Below, piece by piece: positions 17,919 through 26,084 of a stretch of DNA of 64,000 nt. The translations under genes were made by a program, and so were the position numbers. Origin of the DNA: Bifidobacterium sp. (GTDB lineage Bacteria > Actinomycetota > Actinomycetes > Actinomycetales > Bifidobacteriaceae); assembly GCA_024104275.1 (NCBI GenBank), contig JAGGHK010000009.1, positions 1 to 64,000 of the forward strand, read 5' to 3'. The notes beneath the pieces are model-generated. The model did no database searches and was not told where the DNA came from. It was given only the letters and a program-made list of their open reading frames with translations. How positions within the stretch are numbered: the stretch's first letter is position 1; each line of letters opens with the position of its first letter.

Positions 17919-19034
17919 ATGCCACAGAAAATCAAAGCTTCGGTTGCCTATGGAGTAGGCAAAGGATTTGCCCAACCGGAAGAGATTATCATTGACGACC
18001 CTATCGGCGCTGAGGTGCTGGTGGATGTGCAGGCGTCCGGCCTGTGCCATTCCGATCTGCATTTGGTGGAGGATGACGATCAGTTCTTCCCATTCCCGGC
18101 CGTCATCGGCCACGAGGTCGCCGGCATCGTCGAGGCCGTGGGCCCCGAAGTGCAGGGCATCAAGGTGGGCGACCACGTCGTCGCTTCGCTGGAGCAGGTG
18201 TGCGGCCATTGCGCCAACTGCCTGAATGGCCATCCGCAGTCCTGCTCGCAGCAGCAGGAGTGCGTGCGCAAGCCCGGCGAGAAGCCGCGTCTGTCCTTCC
18301 CGGACGGACGTCCGATCACCCAGGCTTTCGGTACCGGCGGTTTCGCTGAGAAGGCGCTGATTCACGAGAACCAGCTGGCCGTGGTCAACAACGAGGTTCC
18401 ATGGGACCAGGCGGCCTGCATCGGCTGCGCCACCATCACCGGCGCCGGCGCCGCGATCAACTCGGCGCATATCCGGCCCGGCCAGACCGTGGCCGTGGTG
18501 GGCACGGGCGGCATCGGTCTGAACATCATCTCCGGTGTACGCATCTGCGGCGCGAAGAAGATCATCGCCATCGACGTGTTCGACAACAAGCTCGAGTTCG
18601 CCAAGAAGTTCGGCGCCACCGATGTCATCAACTCCAGCAAGGAGGACCCGGTCGCCAAGGTGCGCGAGCTGACCGACGGCGGCGTGGACGCGTCGTTCGA
18701 GGCCATCGGCCTGCCGGGCACGATGAAGCAGTGCTGGGACATGCTCGCCGTGGACGGCAACGCCTACTGCATCGGCCTGGCCAAGCCGGACGCGACGGTC
18801 GAGCTTGAGATCAACCCGGCCGACTTCCTGGTTCATCAGCGCGGCTTCAAGGGCGTGTGGATGGGTTCGACCAACATCAAGTACGACATCCCGATGTACG
18901 CCGACATGGCCGTCGACGGTCGCCTCAACATGCACGACATCGTCAGCCAGCACATCAACCTGAGCCAGATCGACGAGGCCTACGTCCAGCTCAAGAAGGG
19001 CGAAGTCATCCGCTCGGTCATCACCGAGTTCTGA
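17919..19034 (+). CDS. Zinc-dependent alcohol dehydrogenase (MDR family)
   Basis: A 371-residue NAD(P)-dependent medium-chain dehydrogenase. Catalytic zinc ligands: C43 (LCHSD), H65/E66 (GHE) and C167 or C170 (ACIGCAT). Structural zinc lobe: C95, C98, C101 and C109. The Rossmann loop is VVGTGGIGLN, followed by the acidic end AIDVFDN, which favours NAD. The likely role is reduction of an aldehyde such as acetaldehyde during fermentation. The start follows AAGGAG. A half-operator-like word, ATGTGAGC, occurs at 17877-17884, similar to half of the araB operator but without a good partner. The gene ends in a 17-bp-stem terminator. Confidence 0.9.
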   Translation: MPQKIKASVAYGVGKGFAQPEEIIIDDPIGAEVLVDVQASGLCHSDLHLVEDDDQFFPFPAVIGHEVAGIVEAVGPEVQGIKVGDHVVASLEQVCGHCANCLNGHPQSCSQQQECVRKPGEKPRLSFPDGRPITQAFGTGGFAEKALIHENQLAVVNNEVPWDQAACIGCATITGAGAAINSAHIRPGQTVAVVGTGGIGLNIISGVRICGAKKIIAIDVFDNKLEFAKKFGATDVINSSKEDPVAKVRELTDGGVDASFEAIGLPGTMKQCWDMLAVDGNAYCIGLAKPDATVELEINPADFLVHQRGFKGVWMGSTNIKYDIPMYADMAVDGRLNMHDIVSQHINLSQIDEAYVQLKKGEVIRSVITEF

Positions 19035-19110
19035 TACAAGTGAGCGGTGATTTTATCGCACTGCCGTGAGTTGTGTCGAACGAAGGGGCTCCGGTGCAAC
19101 TCACGGTTTG

Positions 19111-19154
19111 AAGTTGTGGGCAATTCCGTAGTTTTAAGGAATTGCCCACAACTT
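19111..19154. terminator. Bidirectional terminator between adh and the helicase gene
   Basis: AAGTTGTGGGCAATTCC (19111-19127) pairs over all 17 bases with GGAATTGCCCACAACTT (19138-19154), followed by TTTA on the plus strand and preceded by AAAC-poor sequence on the other. It separates convergent genes and marks the left border of the AT-richer accessory island. Confidence 0.85.
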
Positions 19155-19187
19155 TTTATAAGAGACAGGCGTATGCTACGCAATATA

Positions 19188-22100
19188 TTACAAAGCTGAT
19201 TTGCCTGTCAGATGTCTGAACAGTTCAGGGTCGACGGGCTTGCTCAGACGCAGAGAGGAAACGACGACATTCAGTTCTTTCCCGTTATCGTCAAGATTGT
19301 GATCAGGATGTGGATCAGTGATGGCAGCCACATGACCGACATAGTAATAGGTCTTTTCCTTCTCCTCCTGCTTGCGGCGGATAAAGATGGGCACGAAGTG
19401 GGAATCCTGCCAATCCTTGTTTTTCATACCATCCATCAGCCAAACGAATTCGTTCGAGCGCAGCGTACGCTGGTTCTTGCTGAACCATTTAATCTCGCTG
19501 GTATTCAGGAATCGGTCACCATATTGGCTGGCTTCGTATTTGATGAAAATGGGCAACGAATTCGTTTCAAGATCAAGCTTGTAGCCGCCCACATTTTGGG
19601 GAACTTGTTCGTTCTGCCAGCCGCAGAGCCTCATGACGTCGAAGATGCTGTATTTTTCGCCGTAAATGAATCCGCGCGTTTGCTGAAGTGATTTGTCGGG
19701 AACTTGCTGGTAACGCGCCTGACAATTAATCAGACCAGCCTGAACGGTATCTGCGAAGAATCTTGCGAAAGTCGAGTTCGAGCGCAAGGCGTCAAATAGC
19801 CAGTCGGTAAGGGCGAAAGTATCGTCTTCTGTTTGTCTGACCAACGGTTTCCCGCCGAAACGTTCTTTATTTTTCGTAATGAAATATGACAAGTCCAGCA
19901 CGTGGAAAGCCTGGGTTCTTTGTTCCGCATCGTTGTCGGCTTTTGGGAAATGAGCGGACAGTAGCTTTCCTAGGTCTTCAACCGAAAGTGTTGTTTTCCG
20001 GTTTGTACCTTGATACGGATCGATTCTATGCTCGATCGACGTATTTGCTGAGTTTGGTAGAGCGATGTCGCATAGGTTCGCCAGAATCATCAACTCGTGG
20101 GGTCTCAATCCTCGTAGCAGAGTCGAGGTCAGCATTTTGAGCACGCCATCCTCGTTTGAGGTTGTTGGTTGTAGCGTCTGCAAATATGAGTTCTGTGAAT
20201 TCTTTCCGTGAGAAAGACTCTGCTCGCGAGAGCGGACGAATTGCAGATAGCTGTCTTTCTTATCCGCCAATGTATAGATCAGGGATGGGTCCGTTTTGGC
20301 GAAATCGGTGAGCATGGGAATACGGTTGAGCTGGTTGCGCAGTTGACGGTATTGACTTGAAAGCAATTGCATCTGCGAAAGATCCGCTTTATCGATAGAG
20401 GCAAGGACTTTCTTTTCGGCTATCGGGTCGAAGCTCACCGATGAAAGTCCGATCGACTTTCGCTGTAGGTTCTTACGCGCGATATCGCGGTCGCCGGTAT
20501 TGCCATAGAGCGCGATAGGAATGAGATAGTTGTTGGCATAATTGCCGATGAAATCGATGATGGTGACCGATTCCTTGCCGGGGTATTTTCGCAAGCCGCG
20601 GCCAAGCTGCTGGGTGAAGATGATGCTGGACTGTGTCTGGCGCAACATCACGATTTGGTTTAGGGCAGGAATATCGACGCCCTCGTTGAACAGATCTACG
20701 GTGAAGATGTAGTCCAGTTCTCCGTTTTCGAGTTGTTTGATGGCTTCGTCTCGGTCAACTGCATTATCTCCAGTCACAGCCACGGTATGATATTTGCGTT
20801 CCGCCTGCTGGTTCCATTGAGCGTTGAACAGTTTTGACAGTTCTCTCGCCTCTTTCTGCAAACTGCAAAATACTAGGCCTCTTACAGAAATTCCTGGGTC
20901 TTCATACGTCTGCAAGGTATCGATGATGTAGTGAACACGGTCTGCGGATACTAGCTTTTGGATCCATTCATTGAGCGCCGTACGTTCTCCGGTCTGTGTC
21001 ACGTCGACACGTTTATTCAACTCGCCGATCGTATTCGGATCAGGCTCATCTTCGATATATTCGTGAACGCCATAATAGTGGAATGGACATAGCATATCCT
21101 CTTCCAACGCTCGCTGCAGTCGAATGTTATAGGCGATGTTGTTCCCAAAGAGACCAAATATATCGGCGTCATCGGTTCGTTCCGGCGTTGCTGTCATGCC
21201 TAGGAGAAAACCGGGAGTGAAATGGTTGAGTACCTTTCGGTAGGAGTTCGCAGCCGAATGATGTGCCTCGTCAATAAGGATGTAGTCAAAAGAATCCGGA
21301 GCAAAGGAATCCAGATTGTTGACGAGTGTCTGCACTGTCGCGAAAACATATTTGCGATCGCCTTGTTTGCTGGTTCCGGAAAGCAGGCCGAGGTCTTCGT
21401 TTTTGCAGCCGAGCACTTTCTGATAAGACTCCATGGACTTCTTGAGAATCTGCTGTTGCTGGGCGACATAGAGCATGCGTTTCGGCTTGAATTGGCGCAC
21501 ATCGAATGCCGAAAGATATGTTTTTCCGGTTCCTGTGGCCGACACGATGATGGCTTGGCTTTCGCCGGCTTTCCTGAGTTCGGCCAGGTTCATCAACGCT
21601 TCTTGCTGCATGGCGTTGGGCTCGATCGTTCCGTTTTCGGGTTGTGGCACAATACGCTGCGGGGAAGCGTAACGTTTAAACTCCTCCTCGTATTGTTTTA
21701 GCCATTTGTCATCAAGTTGAACCGATTCACTCAGCTGGTCGTTGATTTCGCTGTTGATTTGTCGGGTGAGACCGCTGTTGGTCTGCGAGGAAACCCGAAG
21801 GTTCCACTCCTTGTTGAGTTTGAGTGCACTGGATGTCAGATTCGAGCTGCCGATGTAAGTCGAATCCAGTTCTTCTCCGCTTTCAGTGCGGTGCCGGAAG
21901 ACGTAACCTTTTGGATGATATCGGTAGCTTGATATCGCTTCCGAACTGTGGTTTTCGGAGTCTGATTGCCAGATGAAAACCTTGATGCTGGTACGATCCT
22001 GAATTTGCAGAAGGGTTTTGAAAGCTTCGGGTTTATTGAAATAGTTGTAGGTCGAAGTGATGATGCGACCTGACCGTTCGCTTTCGTCCTTATCAAAATT

Positions 22101-22364
22101 GAGCAGGTACTGTTTAAGGCTTTTGAGTTCCTCATTGTTGACGAAGGCGACGGACATGTCGAAATCATGACATTGATCCAGCTCGGATTCGATGGCCTCT
22201 TCCATGGTTAAGCCATTGCGATTGGCGATGAGAGTGGGTGTGAGAGTGTCGTCGGCATCGAGATTTTGACGAATGAAGCCGGATGTGATTGCTTCCACCA
22301 ATGAATCATTCGAATGCATCTCTTCGGGGTCTGCAGCTTTCTTGTCCATCATTTGTTCAGTCAT
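19188..22364 (-). CDS. PLD-like nuclease / DEAH helicase / DUF3427 protein
   Basis: A 1058-residue multidomain protein. About 70-235: a phospholipase D-like domain with YHPKGYVF (H-x-K) and YIGSSNLTSSALKLN. Then a superfamily 2 helicase: Walker A SATGTGKT near 280, DEAH in LIDEAHHSAANSYR near 364, GMTATPERTD, and motif VI QQLGRGLRKYPG. The C-terminal 350 or so residues match the DUF3427 type found after such helicases. It probably remodels and cuts nucleic acid, and the architecture is common in defence islands. I start it at the ATG 22364 (MTEQMMDKK), eight bases after the Nudix stop; a longer frame to 22517 overlaps the Nudix gene and looks spurious. Codon use is more AT-rich than in adh or pepN, suggesting transfer. 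Confidence 0.85.
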   Translation of the reverse strand: MTEQMMDKKAADPEEMHSNDSLVEAITSGFIRQNLDADDTLTPTLIANRNGLTMEEAIESELDQCHDFDMSVAFVNNEELKSLKQYLLNFDKDESERSGRIITSTYNYFNKPEAFKTLLQIQDRTSIKVFIWQSDSENHSSEAISSYRYHPKGYVFRHRTESGEELDSTYIGSSNLTSSALKLNKEWNLRVSSQTNSGLTRQINSEINDQLSESVQLDDKWLKQYEEEFKRYASPQRIVPQPENGTIEPNAMQQEALMNLAELRKAGESQAIIVSATGTGKTYLSAFDVRQFKPKRMLYVAQQQQILKKSMESYQKVLGCKNEDLGLLSGTSKQGDRKYVFATVQTLVNNLDSFAPDSFDYILIDEAHHSAANSYRKVLNHFTPGFLLGMTATPERTDDADIFGLFGNNIAYNIRLQRALEEDMLCPFHYYGVHEYIEDEPDPNTIGELNKRVDVTQTGERTALNEWIQKLVSADRVHYIIDTLQTYEDPGISVRGLVFCSLQKEARELSKLFNAQWNQQAERKYHTVAVTGDNAVDRDEAIKQLENGELDYIFTVDLFNEGVDIPALNQIVMLRQTQSSIIFTQQLGRGLRKYPGKESVTIIDFIGNYANNYLIPIALYGNTGDRDIARKNLQRKSIGLSSVSFDPIAEKKVLASIDKADLSQMQLLSSQYRQLRNQLNRIPMLTDFAKTDPSLIYTLADKKDSYLQFVRSREQSLSHGKNSQNSYLQTLQPTTSNEDGVLKMLTSTLLRGLRPHELMILANLCDIALPNSANTSIEHRIDPYQGTNRKTTLSVEDLGKLLSAHFPKADNDAEQRTQAFHVLDLSYFITKNKERFGGKPLVRQTEDDTFALTDWLFDALRSNSTFARFFADTVQAGLINCQARYQQVPDKSLQQTRGFIYGEKYSIFDVMRLCGWQNEQVPQNVGGYKLDLETNSLPIFIKYEASQYGDRFLNTSEIKWFSKNQRTLRSNEFVWLMDGMKNKDWQDSHFVPIFIRRKQEEKEKTYYYVGHVAAITDPHPDHNLDDNGKELNVVVSSLRLSKPVDPELFRHLTGKSAL

Positions 22365-22372
22365 CGTTTTCT

Positions 22373-22777
22373 TCAATTGTTCCGGTTCATCGTTGCCAAA
22401 AGTTGCGCTGTTTCTCGGTCGGCTGGAGCCCAGTCCAAAGTCGCGAGCTCTGTCTGCGGAATCCAGCGAAGCTGGGTGTGTTCGGTGAGGCTTGGTTCGC
22501 CGCTGGTTAGCGAGCATAGAAACGTCGTAAGCTCGATGGTTCCGAAATCATATTGCTGCTGTGTCGAGCATATTTTGGGGCCAACTTCAATTTCACAAAG
22601 TAACTCTTCTTTGATCTCACGTCGTAACGCTTGTTCTGGTGTCTCACCGTATTCGATTTTCCCGCCAGGGAATTCCCAATATCCAGCCAAGGATTTCGAC
22701 GGCCCTCTCTGCGCGCAAAGAATAGTGCCGCCCTTTCTAATCGCCGCTCCGACGACCTGCACTGGCTCATTACCCAT
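22373..22777 (-). CDS. MutT-like Nudix hydrolase
   Basis: A 134-residue (deoxy)nucleoside triphosphate pyrophosphohydrolase-like protein. The Nudix box runs from GGKIEYGETPEQALRREIKE into ELLCEI: G-x5-E-x7-REIKEE is intact, but the usual Gly after EE-x is Leu. The N-terminus VQVVGAAIRKGGTILCAQRG resembles 8-oxo-dGTP diphosphatase. I chose the ATG at 22777 (MGNEPVQVV), which follows AAAGGATG; upstream in-frame Met codons give no conserved sequence. The helicase begins eight bases downstream, so the pair is likely co-translated. It may sanitise or deplete nucleotides for the helicase system. Confidence 0.87.
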   Translation of the reverse strand: MGNEPVQVVGAAIRKGGTILCAQRGPSKSLAGYWEFPGGKIEYGETPEQALRREIKEELLCEIEVGPKICSTQQQYDFGTIELTTFLCSLTSGEPSLTEHTQLRWIPQTELATLDWAPADRETAQLLATMNRNN

Positions 22778-22964
22778 ATTGCTGACATCCTTTTGCTGGA
22801 AAATTCTAAGTCCAGGATAGCGCAGAAAGAATATCTTTAACTTGTAAAGGATGCGCAATGGGGCCAGTGCGTTGCACATGCTACTTTCAGATGTGAGTCT
22901 GTGATTGGCTGGCGGCGTTGATGTGATTCACGATTTGCATGTGGAACTGACTTATTTTATGTTT

Positions 22965-23006
22965 ATATCATTTCAATATTGAAATGATATTATTTCGATA
23001 TATAAT
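22965..23006 (+). promoter_or_regulatory. brnTA promoter overlapped by a perfect 26-bp palindrome
   Basis: The palindrome at 22965-22990 has arms ATATCATTTCAAT and ATTGAAATGATAT with no mismatch. A TTGAAA -35 (22979-22984) lies in its right half, and TATAAT (23001-23006) follows after 16 bases. BrnT-BrnA complexes repress their own promoter in characterised systems, so this is the likely operator. Confidence 0.75.
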
Positions 23007-23035
23007 TAGAGTACTGTGACTTGAAGGAGGTGAGA

Positions 23036-23308
23036 ATGCCTTTTGAATATGACCCGAATAAAAGCAGTAGTAACCGTGATAAACATGGAATCGATTTTGA
23101 AGATGCCCAAGTATTGTGGGATGACCCGGATCTTATTGAAGTTCGCTTGATGTATGCTGATGAGCCTCGTTGGGCAGTCATTGGGATGATCGGTGATAAG
23201 CATTGGACCGGAATCATTACTTACCGCGGTGACAACACGCGAATCATCAGCGTCAGGCGTTCTCATTCTAAGGAGGAAAAGTTATATGAAAACGAGAAAA
23301 GCAGCTGA
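23036..23308 (+). CDS. brnT: BrnT-family ribonuclease toxin
   Basis: A 90-residue protein matching BrnT: it begins MPFEYDPNKSSSNRDKHGID, then FEDAQVLWDDPDLIEV, and ends in IISVRRSHSKEEKLYE. In known systems BrnT is a RelE-like RNase that stops translation and is bound by BrnA. The start ATG follows AAGGAGG. An in-frame earlier codon at 23021 has no ribosome binding site. Its 3' end overlaps brnA by 23 bases. The frame is complete, so the toxin is probably functional, unlike the broken hicA. Confidence 0.88.
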   Translation: MPFEYDPNKSSSNRDKHGIDFEDAQVLWDDPDLIEVRLMYADEPRWAVIGMIGDKHWTGIITYRGDNTRIISVRRSHSKEEKLYENEKSS

Positions 23309-23537
23309 GCTTGATCAGATTTTTGATGAGGGTGACGAAAGCATCCTGGACTATGCTGATATGAGTACGTTACGCAAGCCCAATAAAGATAAGGATGAAC
23401 AGAAGGCGTTAAGCTTGCAAATTCCAGAATGGCTTGTTGAGGTTTTGGATAGGGAAGCGGCGCGTGTGGGTATCAGTCGTCAGGCCATCATCAAAGTCTG
23501 GCTCACCGAACGAGCTGACCGAATGCGTGCAGCATGA
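23286..23537 (+). CDS. brnA: BrnA-family antitoxin
   Basis: An 83-residue acidic protein with a C-terminal ribbon-helix-helix: KALSLQIPEWLVEVLDREAA, then RVGISRQAIIKVWLTERADR. It neutralises BrnT and binds the operon promoter. The ATG at 23286 follows AAGGAGG inside brnT. Downstream is an array of three AT-rich palindromes that differ from the promoter palindrome. Confidence 0.88.
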   Translation: MKTRKAAELDQIFDEGDESILDYADMSTLRKPNKDKDEQKALSLQIPEWLVEVLDREAARVGISRQAIIKVWLTERADRMRAA

Positions 23538-23571
23538 TTTGTGGCTTGTCAAGCGTGTTCTTTTACTGCAG

Positions 23572-23675
23572 AAGTTGAAACGTATTTTTTAACTTTTCAC
23601 AAAAGTGAGCAAGTTTAAAAATATTTTTGAACTTGTAGGAAAACTTCGATAAGTTAAAAAATATTTTTAAACTTG
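23572..23675. repeat. Three AT-rich palindromes spaced about 40 bp
   Basis: Units at 23572-23595, 23610-23635 and 23650-23675 share the plan AAGTT-(A-rich)-TAT-(T-rich)-AACTT; the second and third are 26 bases with CAAGTTTAAAA.. and ..TTTGAACTTG type arms. Their centres are 39 and 40 bases apart, close to four helical turns, so all three present the same face. They sit between the convergent brnA and oxidoreductase genes, where no promoter is expected. They lack the G/C stem of a terminator. Confidence 0.65.
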
Positions 23676-23700
23676 CTGTTTAGCTGAAACCTGCGTCAAT

Positions 23701-24756
23701 TTACTCGAACGGGTACTTGAGACCCCACTTGCCGCGGATCTGATCCATCAAGCGCATGAGGCGCAGGGTGTCGGCATGCGGCATTTCGGAGCATTCCGTT
23801 TTGCCGTCGAGAATGGCGTTGGCGGCGCTCGCGACCTCGTACTCGTAGCCGGTGAGCTGAGCGGGGACGTCAACGTGGCGGGTCAGCTTGTGGTCGAGGT
23901 CGTAGAGGTCGATGCCTTCGATGTTGTTGATGTTCTGGCAGACCATGTAGCCCTTGGTTCCCCAGATGGCGCCCGAGCGGTCGGAGGCGCAAAGCATCGA
24001 GGCCGTGGCGGTGGCCATCACGCCGTCGTCATAGTGCAGAGCGATAGAATCGGTGGCGTCCACGCCGGTTTCGTACGGCACCATCGAAGTCGAAATGTCG
24101 GAAATCTTGCGCTCGCTGGTATCGGCGCCAAGTGCCATATCGAAGAAGTTCAGCGGGTAAACGCCGACATCGAGCAACGCGCCGCCGGCCATTTCGGGGT
24201 CGGTCATGCGGGCCTTGTGCGTGGTGGGGTAGCAGAGGTTCGCTGTGGCGGCCTGCACTTCGCCGATTTCGCCGGACTTGATAAGGTCGGCGACGATGCC
24301 GCGCGAAGGCATGTAGCGCGTCCAGATGGCTTCTGTGCAGAGCAGACCGGTTTCCTGGGTGGCCTCAAGCAGCGATTCCGCCTGCGAAGTGTTGGCAGTG
24401 AACGATTTCTCGACCAGAATGTTCTTGCCAGCCTTCAAACACGCGATGCCCTGTTCGGCGTGCAACGCGTGCGGCGTGGCGATGTAGACAAGGTCAACTT
24501 TCGGGTCGGCCAACAGCTCGTCGTAAGAACCGTAGGAAACGTCGAACCCATACTTTTGCGCGAAATCAGCGGCGCGATCGGCATCGCGCGCAGCCACGGC
24601 GTAAGGCTCGATCAGGCTGCTATACCGGGAATCGCCGGCCATCTCGACCAGCGTGTTCGCCATCGATTTCGCGATGCCGCCGGCTCCCAAAATCGCGACG
24701 TTGACTTTGAGCCCCTGTTCTTTTGCCTCAGCGCGTTTGCCGTTCAAGCTGCTCAT
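23701..24756 (-). CDS. Gfo/Idh/MocA-family oxidoreductase
   Basis: A 351-residue NAD(P)-dependent sugar or polyol dehydrogenase. The Rossmann motif is AILGAGGIAKSMANTL (residues 21-36). YIATPHALHAEQGIACLKAG and ILVEKSF form the typical Gfo/Idh segment with the catalytic Lys in EKS. ARMTDPEMAGGALLDVGVYP is the conserved GG-x-L-x-D-x-G-x-Y motif. The start ATG follows AAAGGA. Substrate unknown. It reads toward brnA and is bracketed by accessory genes, but its own composition is like the core genome. Confidence 0.9.
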   Translation of the reverse strand: MSSLNGKRAEAKEQGLKVNVAILGAGGIAKSMANTLVEMAGDSRYSSLIEPYAVAARDADRAADFAQKYGFDVSYGSYDELLADPKVDLVYIATPHALHAEQGIACLKAGKNILVEKSFTANTSQAESLLEATQETGLLCTEAIWTRYMPSRGIVADLIKSGEIGEVQAATANLCYPTTHKARMTDPEMAGGALLDVGVYPLNFFDMALGADTSERKISDISTSMVPYETGVDATDSIALHYDDGVMATATASMLCASDRSGAIWGTKGYMVCQNINNIEGIDLYDLDHKLTRHVDVPAQLTGYEYEVASAANAILDGKTECSEMPHADTLRLMRLMDQIRGKWGLKYPFE

Positions 24757-24871
24757 GAAAGTCCTTTCTTGTGATATGCATTCGTTGCATCCATTCTAAG
24801 GTCCGCAGTGCCGTAGCGGTCGGCAAGTCTGATGTTTTCCATTTGTCGCGCTCTGAAAGTGGAATGGAACC

Positions 24872-25705
24872 GTGGCAAGGCAATCAGAAACGGTGAATGA
24901 CAAGGCATCCTCGGTCCAAGATGATGTTGTAGTCGGCACTTCTGCGGCCACTAAGCAAGCTATAAAGCAGTCGACGAAGCATGTCAACGGTGGTTCGGCG
25001 AAAGTTGGGGATTCCGAAGAAACTGTGGGAACCGCGAAACTGCCGATGAAACGTCGCAAAAGCGGTTCAGCAAAAGGTGAAAAGTCCGGGAAAGTACGGC
25101 AAACGGCGAAACCGTCGGAGAAACGCGATGAAAGTGATTCGGTAATGGCGTTTCGGGAGTCCGGAGAAACCAAGCAAACTGCAAAACCAACAAAGAAGCG
25201 CAGTAAAGGCGGTACCCGAAAAGCGCGGAAGTCCGGCAAATCCGGCAAATCCAACAAAACCGAGAAATACGAGCGCGGCACCCGCAGCTATACGATGTCG
25301 CATATTCGCGGCAAGAACACGAAAATCGAAGTGCTGGTTCGTTCCTATCTCTTCGGTCGCGGGCTGCGTTTCCGCAAGAACGACAAGCGTTACCCGGGTC
25401 ATCCAGATATCGTGCTGCCCAAGTGGCATACGATCGTGTTCGTCAATGGCTGCTTCTGGCATATGCACGACGGGTGCACCAAATTCTCGATGCCCAAGTC
25501 CAACGTCGAATTCTGGACCGCGAAGCTCGTGCACAACCACGATCGCGACATCCGCCAGCGCGCCGAACTCGAGGCCGCGGGTTGGAAGGTGCTCGTCGTC
25601 TGGGAATGCGAGTTGGCCAAGGATCGTCGCGAGGAAACGCTGGAACGGTTGTATCGCCAGATTGTCGGCGTTGACGAGTTCGGCAAATCCACCGATAATC
25701 CATGA
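24872..25705 (+). CDS. vsr: Very short patch repair (Vsr) endonuclease with a long basic tail
   Basis: A 277-residue protein whose last 140 residues are a complete Vsr domain: SYTMSHIRGKNTKIEVLV, RFRKNDKRYPGHPDIVLPKW with the catalytic-site Asp, FVNGCFWHMHDGC, FWTAKLVHNHDRD, VLVVWECEL. Vsr nicks at T:G mismatches left by deamination of 5-methylcytosine. The first 135 or so residues are Lys/Ser/Gly-rich with two loose repeats containing SGK-RQTAKPSEKR and SGE-KQTAKPTKKR, and may bind DNA non-specifically. The start is a GTG with a weak ribosome binding site; a shorter start at the Met of SYTMS is possible. No cytosine methyltransferase is in the window. Confidence 0.85.
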   Translation: MARQSETVNDKASSVQDDVVVGTSAATKQAIKQSTKHVNGGSAKVGDSEETVGTAKLPMKRRKSGSAKGEKSGKVRQTAKPSEKRDESDSVMAFRESGETKQTAKPTKKRSKGGTRKARKSGKSGKSNKTEKYERGTRSYTMSHIRGKNTKIEVLVRSYLFGRGLRFRKNDKRYPGHPDIVLPKWHTIVFVNGCFWHMHDGCTKFSMPKSNVEFWTAKLVHNHDRDIRQRAELEAAGWKVLVVWECELAKDRREETLERLYRQIVGVDEFGKSTDNP

Positions 25706-25813
25706 GCCGCGATGAGTCACGAGTAAAGCTGGTATATAGGTTGCAGCACTGAAGCGGCATATTTTGATTTCAGGGCTTCTCTGCTTCTGAATTCGTAATC
25801 AGGATTTCTTCAG

Positions 25814-26035
25814 TATTGGTAGTCCAACGATTTTGCGATGGGGTTATCGATGGTTTGGGTTTTGGTGCAGCAGGGAAAGTGATTGTGCTAGTAATTTTCG
25901 TTCCGTGCTGTCGATACTGCAATTAGCGTTTTCTCAGGTGTTGGTATTCCAACGATTTTGCGATGGAGTGATTCGTGATTTCGGATTTGGTGCAGCAGGG
26001 AACGCGTTTATATTAGTGATTTTCATTCCCTGCTA
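25814..26035. repeat. Two 97-nt repeat units with a 125-bp period
   Basis: Unit 1 spans 25814-25910 and unit 2 spans 25939-26035. They share TCCAACGATTTTGCGATGG, GGTGCAGCAGGGAA (867-877 and 992-1002 within 25.8-26.0 kb) and TTCC-TGCT at the right end, all offset by exactly 125 bases. Within each unit AGCAGGGAA can pair with TTCC(C/G)TGCT, making a hairpin with a loop of about 23 bases. The region lies between the convergent vsr and DUF4391 genes. It has no open frame of note. Confidence 0.7.
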
Positions 26036-26084
26036 TATATATATCGAGCGAGACACGACGTCAGGCATATCGAGAGAAGCCTGT

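Noticed and set aside
23572-23675. The palindrome array as a CRISPR
   Set aside because: Only three units with 14-base gaps and self-palindromic AT-rich sequence; no cas genes in the window.
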